DNA of 46,242 bases from an uncultured Acidobacteriia bacterium. Its GTDB lineage: Bacteria > Acidobacteriota > Terriglobia > Bryobacterales > Bryobacteraceae. The notes under the pieces are model-generated. The model did no database searches. It was given only the letters and a program-made list of their open reading frames with translations, and was not told the DNA's origin. Location: the NCBI GenBank assembly GCA_903929755.1, contig CAIYVZ010000097.1, positions 1-46,242 on the forward strand. The letters are read 5' to 3'. Positions 1 through 6,709 of this stretch are shown here, in pieces. A program made the position numbers and the translations under genes. Each line of letters starts with the position of its first letter. The first letter of the stretch is position 1.

Positions 1-1
1 C

Positions 2-130
2 CTGCTGACCGTCACGCAAACCTGCCGCATGCAGAACCGTCACCCTCTCGACTACCTCAACAGCGCCATCCGCTCACACCGCCTGGCACAACCGCCCACG
101 TCCCTACTCAAGAATTCCCGCCCTACCTGA
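2..130 (+). pseudogene. IS66-like transposase, C-terminal end (runs off window)
   Basis: The open frame enters from the window edge and ends at TGA 128-130, giving 42 residues. The pattern LLTVTQTCRMQNRHPLDYL followed by a P-rich PPTSLL segment resembles the C-terminal tail of IS66-family transposases, where a TC(R) helix and a YL segment precede a PSLL motif. A few bases after the stop, GTTAC at 134-138 fits the conserved GTAA terminus of IS66 elements read in reverse, and host coding sequence resumes at 139. The rest of the element lies outside the window, so whether it is intact is unknown. Family assignment is from pattern memory on a short fragment. Confidence 0.55.
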
Positions 131-138
131 ACTGTTAC

Positions 139-256
139 GACATTTGTGCCGAATATTTTCTGGGCGAAACCGGAGGATTACAAGAAGGCCACACAGCGGA
201 TTTACCATGCTCCGGGGCAGGCCAGTTATGTGGAGTTACCGGTGGTAACGAAGTAG
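139..256 (+). pseudogene. CocE/NonD family hydrolase, 3' remnant cut by the IS
   Basis: From about 140 to the TAG at 254-256 the frame reads TFVPNIFWAKPEDYKKATQR followed by IYHAPGQASYVELPVV. This closely resembles the extreme C-terminus of X-Pro dipeptidyl-peptidase/CocE-type acyl esterases, which end in a NxF-x-A-x(3)D-x-x-KAT-x-R-x-Y-H segment and a short PSxxxLPV strand. The catalytic alpha/beta-hydrolase domain is missing and homology begins exactly where the IS66-like end stops. The simplest reading is a hydrolase gene disrupted by the insertion, with its 5' part outside the window or lost. Confidence 0.55.
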
Positions 257-300
257 GGGAAGGGTTCGGGGCTTATTCTGGTGGGGGAGAAACAGAGGAC

Positions 301-654
301 ATGCGGGTTTTGCTGGATGACGGAATTGATGAAATGCTGGGGGACGCGCTGACGGGCCATGAGTGCGTGACGGCGGTGGATGCGGGGCTGAGCGGGATGT
401 CTGTGGGGGAACTGCGGACGAAACTGAGTGAGGCTGGCGAAGGGTGGGAGGCGTGGGTAACGTTTCAGCGCGGGGACGGGGATGGCGATAGCCGGTATCT
501 GCCCGGGATGCTGAATCTGGCGCTGGACGCAGAACCGCGGAGTTACGAGGATCTGGTGTCGTATATGCCGCAGGTGGCGATCGCGCTGCTGAAATACGAG
601 GCGGGAGACAGGGTGGAGATCGGCAAGGACTGGATCAGGAAGCTGGAGAGCTAA
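301..654 (+). CDS. DUF5615-like PIN-fold protein
   Basis: A 117-residue protein opening MRVLLDDGIDEMLGDALTGH, then a GLSGMSVGEL segment. This matches the layout of the DUF5615/PIN-like family, which starts with (M)+(I/V)LLDE and has a GW/GLxxGEL motif after the first strand-helix unit. These are small single-domain proteins related to VapC-type nucleases, often paired with a small antitoxin gene. The acidic pair D6-D7 occupies the position of the first metal-binding acid. No antitoxin-like ORF is recognisable upstream, where the truncated hydrolase lies. The stop overlaps the next ATG (TAATG), suggesting coupling to the cupin gene. Nuclease activity is inferred. Confidence 0.55.
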   Translation: MRVLLDDGIDEMLGDALTGHECVTAVDAGLSGMSVGELRTKLSEAGEGWEAWVTFQRGDGDGDSRYLPGMLNLALDAEPRSYEDLVSYMPQVAIALLKYEAGDRVEIGKDWIRKLES

Positions 655-1025
655 TGGATACGACACAGATCACGGCGATTGATGTGGCTTCCCTGCCCTG
701 GGAGGCCCGATGGAACGAGCATTTGGGCAAGACGCTGTTCCGCAAGAATCTGATTGAAGACCCGGAGACGGGCGCTGAAATCCGCATTGTGAAGTACCCG
801 GCCGGGGTGATCAATTCGCGCCATGTGCATACGTGCGCCCACGGCATGTATGTTCTGGAGGGTACGCTGGTGACGCATGCGGGAAGTTTTGGACCGGGAC
901 ACTTCGTCTGGTTTCCCACGGGGATAGAGATGGAACACGGGGCGACGGCGGAGACGGATGTGGTCGTGTTGTTCATTACGAACCGGAAGTTTGACATCCA
1001 CTACCTGCCGCAAGAAGTGGAATAG
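654..1025 (+). CDS. Cupin-domain protein (ChrR-like)
   Basis: A 123-residue single-domain cupin. The metal-site pattern shows as SRHVHTCAHGMYVLEG around residues 45-62 (His-x-His, then a Gly-rich turn with Glu) and FGPGHFVWFPTGIEMEHG around residues 82-99, supplying the second motif with its His. This resembles the cupin of anti-ECF-sigma ChrR-like proteins and small acetylacetone-cleaving-type cupins; the ligand cannot be told from sequence. It starts inside the stop codon of the preceding DUF5615 gene (1-nt overlap), so the two are probably co-translated. Confidence 0.8.
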   Translation: MDTTQITAIDVASLPWEARWNEHLGKTLFRKNLIEDPETGAEIRIVKYPAGVINSRHVHTCAHGMYVLEGTLVTHAGSFGPGHFVWFPTGIEMEHGATAETDVVVLFITNRKFDIHYLPQEVE

Positions 1026-1039
1026 CCGGTTTCGGCGGG

Positions 1040-1045
1040 TATAAT
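1040..1045 (+). promoter_or_regulatory. -10 box for the OprB-type porin gene
   Basis: A perfect TATAAT sits 45 bp before the porin ATG at 1090, in the 64-bp gap after the cupin stop. No good -35 hexamer is seen 16-18 bp upstream. The predicted transcript would begin about where the downstream hairpin starts. Confidence 0.4.
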
Positions 1046-1049
1046 TGGG

Positions 1050-1080
1050 GTGTGGTCAGAAAGGCTAAGTTCTGCCACAC
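1050..1080 (+). promoter_or_regulatory. 5'-leader hairpin of the porin transcript
   Basis: GTGTGGTCAGA (1050-1060) pairs with TCTGCCACAC (1071-1080) around a 10-nt loop, with one bulged T. It begins about 5 nt after the TATAAT box and ends 9 nt before the porin ATG, which has no evident Shine-Dalgarno sequence. It could protect the 5' end, control translation, or be the operator of a regulator. Confidence 0.4.
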
Positions 1081-1089
1081 CTTCCCGTC

Positions 1090-2559
1090 ATGCTATTGAA
1101 ACACAAGGCCTTACTGCGTCCCTGCATTCTGCTGGGTGCGAGCCTGTGTTTTCTAACTGGCCCGCTGTGGGCGCAACAGGACACGGCAGCGGCCGAACCT
1201 GAGCAGCCAACCCTGATGAATCAGCTGGCCACGCGGGGTCTGCACGATGTAAAGAATGAGAGATGGAATGCCTACGGGCAGTTCACGTATATCTCGAGCT
1301 GGAAGCCGGGCTTTCAGGCTCCTTATACGAACTTCAATGGGAGCACGAACTCGCTGCTGCCGAACGCGGAGCGGAGTTTTACGGGCACCGCGACTCTTTA
1401 CCTGGGGGTTCGGCTATGGAAGGGCGCCGAGGCGTATCTGGTCCCGGAACTGATTTCAGAAAGGCCGCTTTCAGCGTTAAAGGGGTTGGGCGGGGCGATC
1501 CAGAACTTCGAATTGCAGAAGGGCGGGGCGGAGCTTCCCCAGGTGTACCGATCACGCGTTTTTCTGAAGCAGACGATCAGCCTGGGCGGGGACGAGGTGA
1601 CGAAGGAATCGGGGCCGCTGCAGCTTGGCTCGATGACGAGCAGCAGGCGACTGGTGCTGATCGCGGGCAATTTCAGCATCCTGGATTTCTTTGATAAGCC
1701 GGCTTTCGAGGTTGACCCGCGGCAGGGCTTTCTGAACCTTGGGTTTCTCACTTCGGCAGCTTACGATTTCGCTTCCGACGCCCGTGGTTATTCGTGGGGC
1801 GGCGTGGCTGAATTGTACTGGGATAACTGGGCGGTGCGGTTTGGCCGTATCACACCGCCGAAGAACCCGAACCAGTTGCCCATCGATTTCCGGCTGGGGA
1901 AGTATTACGGCGATCAGATGGAGCTGGAGCACCGGCACACGCTGCGTGGCAAGGCTGGAATTGTTCGGGTGCTGGGGTACCGGAATCGGGAGAATATTGG
2001 GCGATTCAGCGATGCCATCGCTGCGTTTCTGGCTGACCCGCGGAAGAACGCGACCACGTGCCCGGGGTTCAGCTACGACTCGGGCAACGCGGGCGCGCCG
2101 GATCTGTGCTGGGCTCGGAAGTCGAACGTAAAAACCGGGATTGGCGGATTCGCGCAGCAGTATTTGACCGGGGATATCGGGGTATTTGTGCGGGGCATGG
2201 CTTCAGACGGGCAGTCGGAAGTTGATGCATACACGACGACGGATTATTCGGCAGGCTTTGGCGCATTGGCACACGGGAGCCGGTGGGGGCGGTCTGGCGA
2301 TCTGGCGGGCGCGGGAATGAATCTGGGGTGGATTTCGGCGTCACACGCGAAGTATCTGAGTTTGGGCGGCGTGGATGGATTTATCGGCGACGGCAAATTG
2401 CGGCAGGGGATGGAGCGTGCCGTGGACGTATTTTACAGCGTGAACCTGCACCGTGGGCTTTGGCTTTCCGGCGATTATCAGCATGTGGTGAACCCGGCAT
2501 TTAATGCGGACCGGGGGCCGGTGCATGTTTTTGGTTTACGGCTGCACGGCGAGTATTAG
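1090..2559 (+). CDS. Carbohydrate-selective porin, OprB type
   Basis: A 489-residue outer-membrane protein. Residues 1-29 form a signal peptide ending LWAQ. The body has the alternating aromatic/polar strands of a beta-barrel (for example WNAYGQFTYISSWKPGF, GGVAELYWDNWAVRFGRI) and ends in a strand terminating in Tyr. The near-terminal motif DYQHVVNPAFNADRGPVHVF is characteristic of the OprB family, and the length fits. Its role would be uptake of sugars or other small solutes. It has its own TATAAT and a leader hairpin, so it is probably transcribed alone. It is convergent with the TIGR03435 gene, with only 6 bp between stops and no clear terminator. Confidence 0.85.
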   Translation: MLLKHKALLRPCILLGASLCFLTGPLWAQQDTAAAEPEQPTLMNQLATRGLHDVKNERWNAYGQFTYISSWKPGFQAPYTNFNGSTNSLLPNAERSFTGTATLYLGVRLWKGAEAYLVPELISERPLSALKGLGGAIQNFELQKGGAELPQVYRSRVFLKQTISLGGDEVTKESGPLQLGSMTSSRRLVLIAGNFSILDFFDKPAFEVDPRQGFLNLGFLTSAAYDFASDARGYSWGGVAELYWDNWAVRFGRITPPKNPNQLPIDFRLGKYYGDQMELEHRHTLRGKAGIVRVLGYRNRENIGRFSDAIAAFLADPRKNATTCPGFSYDSGNAGAPDLCWARKSNVKTGIGGFAQQYLTGDIGVFVRGMASDGQSEVDAYTTTDYSAGFGALAHGSRWGRSGDLAGAGMNLGWISASHAKYLSLGGVDGFIGDGKLRQGMERAVDVFYSVNLHRGLWLSGDYQHVVNPAFNADRGPVHVFGLRLHGEY

Positions 2560-2565
2560 CTCCGC

Positions 2566-3474
2566 TTAGTTGGCGGTGGGTTGTTGCTCAACGTGGTCCA
2601 CGACGAAGATGTGGGCCGTGGCCTGGTCGGCGCGAACGAGGCGGAGGCCGAGTTGGGTTTGCACGGCTTCGAAGATAGTGGGGGCATCGCCGGGTTCGGG
2701 GCGTCCGGCAGGGGCTCCGCCGGGAGCGCCGCCATGGTCACCGTGGCCAGCGGCGCCGGCACCGTGGGCGTCGTCGTTACTGGCGGTACCGCTCCAGTTG
2801 AGAGAGATGTCGTACTTGCCCTTGAGCCCGGTTTGGTCATCGACGGGGAGACCGATTTGGTCGGCGAGAACGCGGGCAAGTTCGGCGGCAGTTTGGTGGT
2901 CGGCGCGATAGCGGGCGGTGCCACCGAAGGAGATAACTCCGGTGTGGCCATGATCGCCTCCTCCAAAGCCGCCCTGACCGAAGCCTCCATGTTGCGCGGG
3001 ACTGGCTGTGGGTTTCGGAGCGTCAGTAGATTCCTGAAGTTTGGGACCGTTTTTCGTGACGGCGAGGTGATAACCCTTGAGGGCCTTTTCGGTGAAGTGT
3101 CCGGTGAGGCTGAAGCGGTCTTTCAGCAGATTCTGCAGCATGATCTGAAACTCATCGGGCGTAGTTCCGGCCTGGACCCTGGCCATGACATCGAAAGCGG
3201 TGGTGCCAAGGGAGGCGCGGCCGGGAAGCTGGTAGTTCTGCAGATTCCAGGCTTTCGAGATGAGAGTGGCGAGGGTGCAGCGGGTGCAGCGGTACATGCC
3301 GGGGTCGGGAGTGCCAGGGCCGCCGGTGTTGGTGCCGGCGTCACCGCCGAAGCGAAAACCTGTGACTTGGCTCGGGCGAATGGAGGCAACCTCGAACTCG
3401 GGTTTGGCCTGTTGGGCACGGGCCGAGACGAGAAGGACGGAGCCAAGGGCAAGGATGCTGAAAAGAGGTCTCAC
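2566..3474 (-). CDS. TIGR03435 family secreted protein with His/Gly-rich inserts
   Basis: A 302-residue exported protein of an Acidobacteria-typical family of unknown function. I start it at GTG 3474 because VRPLFSILALGSVLLVSARAQ is a good signal peptide; the longer frame to 3657 adds an implausible polar leader that crosses the divergent gene. Family signatures are FEVASIRPSQ at residues 27-36, a LLKDRFSL segment at about 116-123, and a C-terminal PTIFEAVQTQLGLRL. A CxxC pair lies at residues 63-66. Two low-complexity inserts stand out: GFGQGGFGGGDHGH at about residues 164-177, and a HGAGAAGHGDHGG stretch at about 237-249 followed by a Pro/Gly linker. These could bind metal. A TATACT box lies 8 nt before the start. 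Confidence 0.85.
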   Translation of the reverse strand: MRPLFSILALGSVLLVSARAQQAKPEFEVASIRPSQVTGFRFGGDAGTNTGGPGTPDPGMYRCTRCTLATLISKAWNLQNYQLPGRASLGTTAFDVMARVQAGTTPDEFQIMLQNLLKDRFSLTGHFTEKALKGYHLAVTKNGPKLQESTDAPKPTASPAQHGGFGQGGFGGGDHGHTGVISFGGTARYRADHQTAAELARVLADQIGLPVDDQTGLKGKYDISLNWSGTASNDDAHGAGAAGHGDHGGAPGGAPAGRPEPGDAPTIFEAVQTQLGLRLVRADQATAHIFVVDHVEQQPTAN

Positions 3475-3482
3475 GATGGCTG

Positions 3483-3488
3483 AGTATA
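3483..3488 (-). promoter_or_regulatory. -10-like box just before the TIGR03435 start (leaderless candidate)
   Basis: TATACT on the minus strand ends 8 nt before GTG 3474, and no Shine-Dalgarno lies in between. A transcript from this box would begin at or next to the start codon. The -35 region is weak. Confidence 0.35.
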
Positions 3489-3524
3489 GCAAGGAAAACG
3501 CCTTGGTAGGATTGGCTGATTCGC

Positions 3525-4301
3525 ATGAAGATTCTGATTTCTGTTGCCGTACTCCTGCTGGGCGGGTTGGTGTTTGCGCAGACGCTGAAACGCAGCCCAC
3601 GAATTCCGTTCTATGGGTATCGGGTGGTTCACGCCTATCCGCATGACCGGAATGCATTCACGGAGGGGCTGGAATTCCGCGATGGGTTTCTGTATGAAAG
3701 CACGGGCCTGAACGGACGCTCGTCACTGCGGAAAGTGAAATTGGAGACGGGCGAGGTGGTACAGAAGATTGCGCTGGCGAGCCAGTATTTTGGGGAAGGC
3801 ATCACGATTGTGGACGACCGTATTATTCAGCTGACTTACCAGACGGAGGTGGGGTTTGTGTTCGGGCTGAAGGATTTCCGGCAGTTGCAGAGGTTCAGTT
3901 ATGAGGGCGAAGGCTGGTCACTGACACACAATGCGAGCAGTATTTTTATGGACGATGGCACGGACGAGATTCGCGTGTGGGACCCGAAGAGTCTGGCGGA
4001 GAAGCGGCGCATCAGGGTTCGGGATGCCGGGAAGCCGGTGGAGAACCTGAATGAGCTGGAATGGGTGGAGGGTGAGTTGTTTGCGAATATCTGGCAGACG
4101 GACCGGATTGCGCGCATTTCTCCAGTAACGGGAGCGGTGACGGGGTGGATTGATTTGAGCGGGTTGTTAGGGCCAATGTATCGCAATGGGACGGAGGACG
4201 TGCTGAACGGGATCGCTTATGATGCCGTGCATAAGCGGCTGTTTGTGACGGGGAAGCTTTGGCCGAATGTGTTTGAGATACAGCTGGTGCCGCGGCGGTA
4301 A
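3525..4301 (+). CDS. Glutamine cyclotransferase, secreted
   Basis: A 258-residue protein with a signal peptide (residues 1-19, MKILISVAVLLLGGLVFAQ) followed by the five-bladed beta-propeller of plant-type glutaminyl-peptide cyclotransferases. These enzymes convert N-terminal Gln to pyroglutamate with release of ammonia. Family hallmarks are HDRNAFTEGLEF at about residues 40-51, YESTGLNGRSSLRKV at about 57-71, YFGEGI at about 88-93, NELEWVEGELFANIW at about 178-192 and LNGIAYD at about 227-233. It is divergent from the TIGR03435 gene with a 50-bp gap that must hold both promoters. Length and start are normal. Confidence 0.9.
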   Translation: MKILISVAVLLLGGLVFAQTLKRSPRIPFYGYRVVHAYPHDRNAFTEGLEFRDGFLYESTGLNGRSSLRKVKLETGEVVQKIALASQYFGEGITIVDDRIIQLTYQTEVGFVFGLKDFRQLQRFSYEGEGWSLTHNASSIFMDDGTDEIRVWDPKSLAEKRRIRVRDAGKPVENLNELEWVEGELFANIWQTDRIARISPVTGAVTGWIDLSGLLGPMYRNGTEDVLNGIAYDAVHKRLFVTGKLWPNVFEIQLVPRR

Positions 4302-4404
4302 AGAGCAGGGATTGTCCGGTCGCTGTGGGACTGCGGGTGCCGGAGGATATAAGTGATTGCGGGGATTGAGAAAACAGATGACGATTTTGGAGACGGGCAG
4401 TTAG

Positions 4405-5583
4405 TTAGAGCGACGACAAAAGCGATATAATTTCCAGGAGCCCGATCGCATCGACGCTGGTGGTTAGAGGATACCTGGCGTCCCCGGAATTGACGAAGAA
4501 ACGGTGCTTTGGCTTGAGATCTTCACAGGCGGCGTAGAAACCTTTTTGGGGTTTGGTGGCGAGGCCTCTCTTGATATCGAAGGCCCAGGTCCCATGACCG
4601 GGGATTTCCAGAAAGAGGTCGATCTCGGCTCCGGCGGAAGTCCGGTAGAAGCTGGCGATGGAGCGTGGAGGCGCCGCTGCGATCAGATTCTCAATGACGA
4701 AGCCCTCCCAACTGGTGCCGACTACGGGGTGGCCGGAGAGCGCGTTGTAATCCCGAATTCCGAGCAGCGCGTGGACGAGGCCGCTGTCGCGAACATATAC
4801 CTTAGGGGACTTGACGAGGCGCTTTCCTGCATTGCCGTGAAACGGGCGCAGCCGGCGAACGAGGAGGAGGTCGACCAGGAGATCAACGTAGCGCGTAAGG
4901 GTCGGCGCCGTGACCATGAGTGAGGTCGCGAGGCGCGAGGCGTTCAGCTGGCCCCCTTGTTCGTGGGCGAGCATTGTCCACAGACGCTCCAGGGTCTCAG
5001 CGGGGACTCGCGGTCCAAGTTGGGGAATGTCGCGTTCGAGGTAGGCACGGATGAAGTCCAGTCGCCACGCGAAGCTGTCGTTGTCATTGGAGGCAAGATA
5101 GCTCTCGGGAAAGCCTCCACGAACCCAGAGTGGAACGAGGTCGGAATTCCGGAGACCATGGGACTTCAGTTCTATTGCGGTGAAAGGCCCTATTTCCACG
5201 TAGGCTATTCGACCGGCGAGAGATTCACCGGATTGGCGCAGGAGTTCGATGGACGCTGACCCGAGGATGAGAAAGCGGGCTGTCTTCCTCCCCTTGCGTC
5301 TGCCCCTGTCGATGATGCCGCGCAGAACCGGGAAGAGTTCGGGGACGCGATGGATTTCATCGAGGATTACCAGGCGATCTTCGTGTGCGTTGAGGAAGAG
5401 CGCGGGTTCCGCGAGTCGTGCCCGATCTTCGGAGGCCTGCAGATCCAGGTAGACGGAGGGGACCTTTTCGGCTATCTGGTGAGCGAGGGTTGTCTTGCCG
5501 GATTGACGGGGTCCGATGAGGGCCACAGCCGGCATCCGCTTCAGTCCGGCTTCGACGGCGGAGAATGCATGACGCGGGATCAT
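4405..5583 (-). CDS. AAA-family ATPase with DUF4143 C-terminal domain
   Basis: A 392-residue protein. Walker A is GPRQSGKTT at residues 24-32, Walker B is LVILDEIH at 71-78, and a sensor-like LILGSAS follows near residues 107-113. The C-terminal half has the DUF4143 features: an HEQGGQLNASRLA winged-helix segment near residues 210-222, then a region ending in EIDLFLEI and a WAFDIKRG segment that resemble a nuclease-like core. Such proteins are widespread, often sporadic and of unsettled function; they have been linked to mobile or toxin-antitoxin-like behaviour. Its ATG directly abuts a 37-bp palindrome, leaving no room for a normal Shine-Dalgarno. It lies head to head with a decayed antitoxin/toxin pair. 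Confidence 0.9.
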   Translation of the reverse strand: MIPRHAFSAVEAGLKRMPAVALIGPRQSGKTTLAHQIAEKVPSVYLDLQASEDRARLAEPALFLNAHEDRLVILDEIHRVPELFPVLRGIIDRGRRKGRKTARFLILGSASIELLRQSGESLAGRIAYVEIGPFTAIELKSHGLRNSDLVPLWVRGGFPESYLASNDNDSFAWRLDFIRAYLERDIPQLGPRVPAETLERLWTMLAHEQGGQLNASRLATSLMVTAPTLTRYVDLLVDLLLVRRLRPFHGNAGKRLVKSPKVYVRDSGLVHALLGIRDYNALSGHPVVGTSWEGFVIENLIAAAPPRSIASFYRTSAGAEIDLFLEIPGHGTWAFDIKRGLATKPQKGFYAACEDLKPKHRFFVNSGDARYPLTTSVDAIGLLEIISLLSSL

Positions 5584-5620
5584 CCTTGCATATTAAATAC
5601 TTTGTGTTTAATTTGCAAGG
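5584..5620. repeat. 37-bp near-perfect palindrome touching the ATPase start codon
   Basis: The left arm CCTTGCATATTAAATAC (5584-5600) and right arm GTGTTTAATTTGCAAGG (5604-5620) match at 15 of 17 positions around a 3-bp TTT centre. The left edge is the base next to the ATPase ATG (5581-5583 on the minus strand). It is strikingly AT-rich in a GC-rich window. Possible roles are an operator bound by the ATPase or a partner, an mRNA hairpin controlling translation, or an element end/attachment site. The last is suggested because antitoxin homology in the neighbouring gene begins just beyond it. Confidence 0.8.
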
Positions 5621-5639
5621 TTCGATTGCCGTAACGCGA

Positions 5640-5744
5640 GTTCGGTCGCTGGACTTTGCGACCCAGATCTCTCTGCTGGGGACGTCCGAGGGGACGATGA
5701 GAGTCACGGACGTTCTGGGGCAGATGGAACACGGCATCTGGTAG
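5640..5744 (+). pseudogene. Xre/MbcA/ParS-type antitoxin, C-terminal relic
   Basis: The frame ending at TAG 5742-5744 reads VRSLDFATQISLLGTSEG followed by TMRVTDVLGQMEHGIW. This is the C-terminal toxin-binding domain (DUF2384) of antitoxins paired with RES toxins, which end in LLxTxxGxxxVxDxLGxxEHG. The N-terminal DNA-binding half is absent; recognisable homology starts about 20 bp after the palindrome. It lies directly before a RES-domain frame, the usual antitoxin-toxin order. The frame stays open further upstream, but that sequence is AT-rich palindrome without antitoxin features. Confidence 0.6.
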
Positions 5745-5748
5745 CGGC

Positions 5749-6021
5749 GTGACCGTCTATCGAATTCTGAGCAGGCGATATGCGGCAGACAGCGGGGAGG
5801 GTCCCCGGCTCTACGGGGGACGCTGGAACTACAAGGGAACACCGATGATTTATGCAGGCCAGAGCGTTGGGCTTTGTGCCCTCGAAGTTTTGGCGATCTT
5901 GTCTGTGCCGTCTTCTGTCAACCTGCGAGAACGTAATTTCCTGTTGAATCCACGCCACACGGATTTCGGGCACATTGGATTTGGCTGGCGAGAGGCATTC
6001 CGATTTGATGGGAGATTGTGA
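5749..6021 (+). pseudogene. RES-domain toxin, truncated
   Basis: A 90-residue frame from GTG 5749. VYRILSRRYAADSGEGPRLYGGRWNYKG is split over residues 3-30 and followed by TPMIYAGQSVGLCALEVLAIL. These are the N-terminal motifs of RES toxins (RxxP/Yxxx, GGRWN, Y-Axx-A-E), which degrade NAD+. Complete RES proteins are about 150-160 residues; here, after residue 60 or so, the sequence no longer looks like the family and a stop follows. It is probably inactive. The start lies 4 nt after the antitoxin relic's stop, as in intact operons. Confidence 0.65.
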
Positions 6022-6200
6022 TAGCATCCCTTTCGCGAACAGAGTCGCGCGGCGCTGAACAAAGGGAGAGCCACTTTTGACAGTATCGAGGGCTGGCTTT
6101 GCGAGGTCCTGTCGGAGAGGAATCTGGCGGTGGCGACGACGATTGCTAACGTGTTGGCAGCAGAAAGCGGCGGTAACAGAAAGTGTGGGAAACTTTGGGT

Positions 6201-6419
6201 ATGGTCGTGCAGCTGGAACTTCCCGGGCGTGTCGCGGACGAACTGCGGAGTCGTGCGGCGGAGTTGCATTTATCGATTCAGGCGGTGGCGATCTCCGCGA
6301 TTGAGCGAGATCTGGCCAGGGGACAGAAGGAGACGCCGTTTCCTGTAATTCGGTCGGCCAGTCCCGGAATGCTCCGGTCCCTGACGAGTGCCGAGATAGA
6401 TGAGCTCAGCGACAGATAG
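6201..6419 (+). CDS. VapB-type antitoxin
   Basis: A 72-residue protein if started at ATG 6201 (MVVQLELPGRVADELRSRAA); an in-frame ATG at 6183 adds six residues. The N-terminal half has the pattern of a short ribbon-helix-helix or Phd-like DNA-binding segment. The tail PVIRSASPGMLRSLTSAEID matches the toxin-binding end of VapB antitoxins, which typically read PLIRSxxPGxLxLTNAEID. Its stop overlaps the start of a broken vapC frame by 20 nt, the standard vapBC layout. The 180 bp upstream hold no recognisable gene. The antitoxin itself looks intact. Confidence 0.65.
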   Translation: MVVQLELPGRVADELRSRAAELHLSIQAVAISAIERDLARGQKETPFPVIRSASPGMLRSLTSAEIDELSDR

Positions 6420-6621
6420 AGGGTGGTTGCCCGACGTGAATGTCTGGCTGGCCTTGTGTTCGGAACGGCATGAACATCACACGGCGGCAAATGAGTGGCG
6501 GCTGCAGGTAGCAAGTCCGCTGTATTTCTGATTGGCATATTCCGGCAGTTGTTTCGGCGTGATCAGGTTGTATACGCTGATGAACCTGGGGGCACGGAAG
6601 AACTCTGGATGTCATTGATGA
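6400..6621 (+). pseudogene. VapC (PIN-domain toxin), broken by stop codons
   Basis: From ATG 6400, inside the vapB end, the frame reads MSSATDRGWLPDVNVWLAL, then CSERHEHHTAANEWRLQ. LPDVNVWLAL...HEHH.AA..W is the N-terminus of VapC ribonucleases, including the first catalytic Asp. At 6529-6531 an in-frame TGA falls where the family usually has an F-C-R stretch; beyond it the frame still reads GVIRLYTLMNLG, reminiscent of the next VapC segment, before a double stop at 6616-6621. No later PIN acidic motif (HxxDAxLA) is seen up to 6700. The toxin is therefore non-functional. Confidence 0.6.
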
Positions 6622-6709
6622 CTTCGCAGCAGTTCGATGCAGGTATGCAGCGATGGCCGGGCTCAAACCTTAAGCTGCTGAGACCACACACACCAGTCCC
6701 ATGACCGGG

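Noticed and set aside
2560-2565. Shared terminator between the convergent porin and TIGR03435 genes
   Set aside because: Only 6 bp separate the stops, and no hairpin with T-tract is visible around them.
3475-3657. 61-residue N-terminal extension of the TIGR03435 protein
   Set aside because: It overlaps the divergent cyclotransferase and would bury the signal peptide.
4302-4404. Terminator after the cyclotransferase
   Set aside because: Some GC-rich inverted bits exist but no stable stem with a T-tract.
6022-6200. Possible gene between the RES relic and vapB
   Set aside because: Frames are open but short and show no recognisable family; left unassigned.
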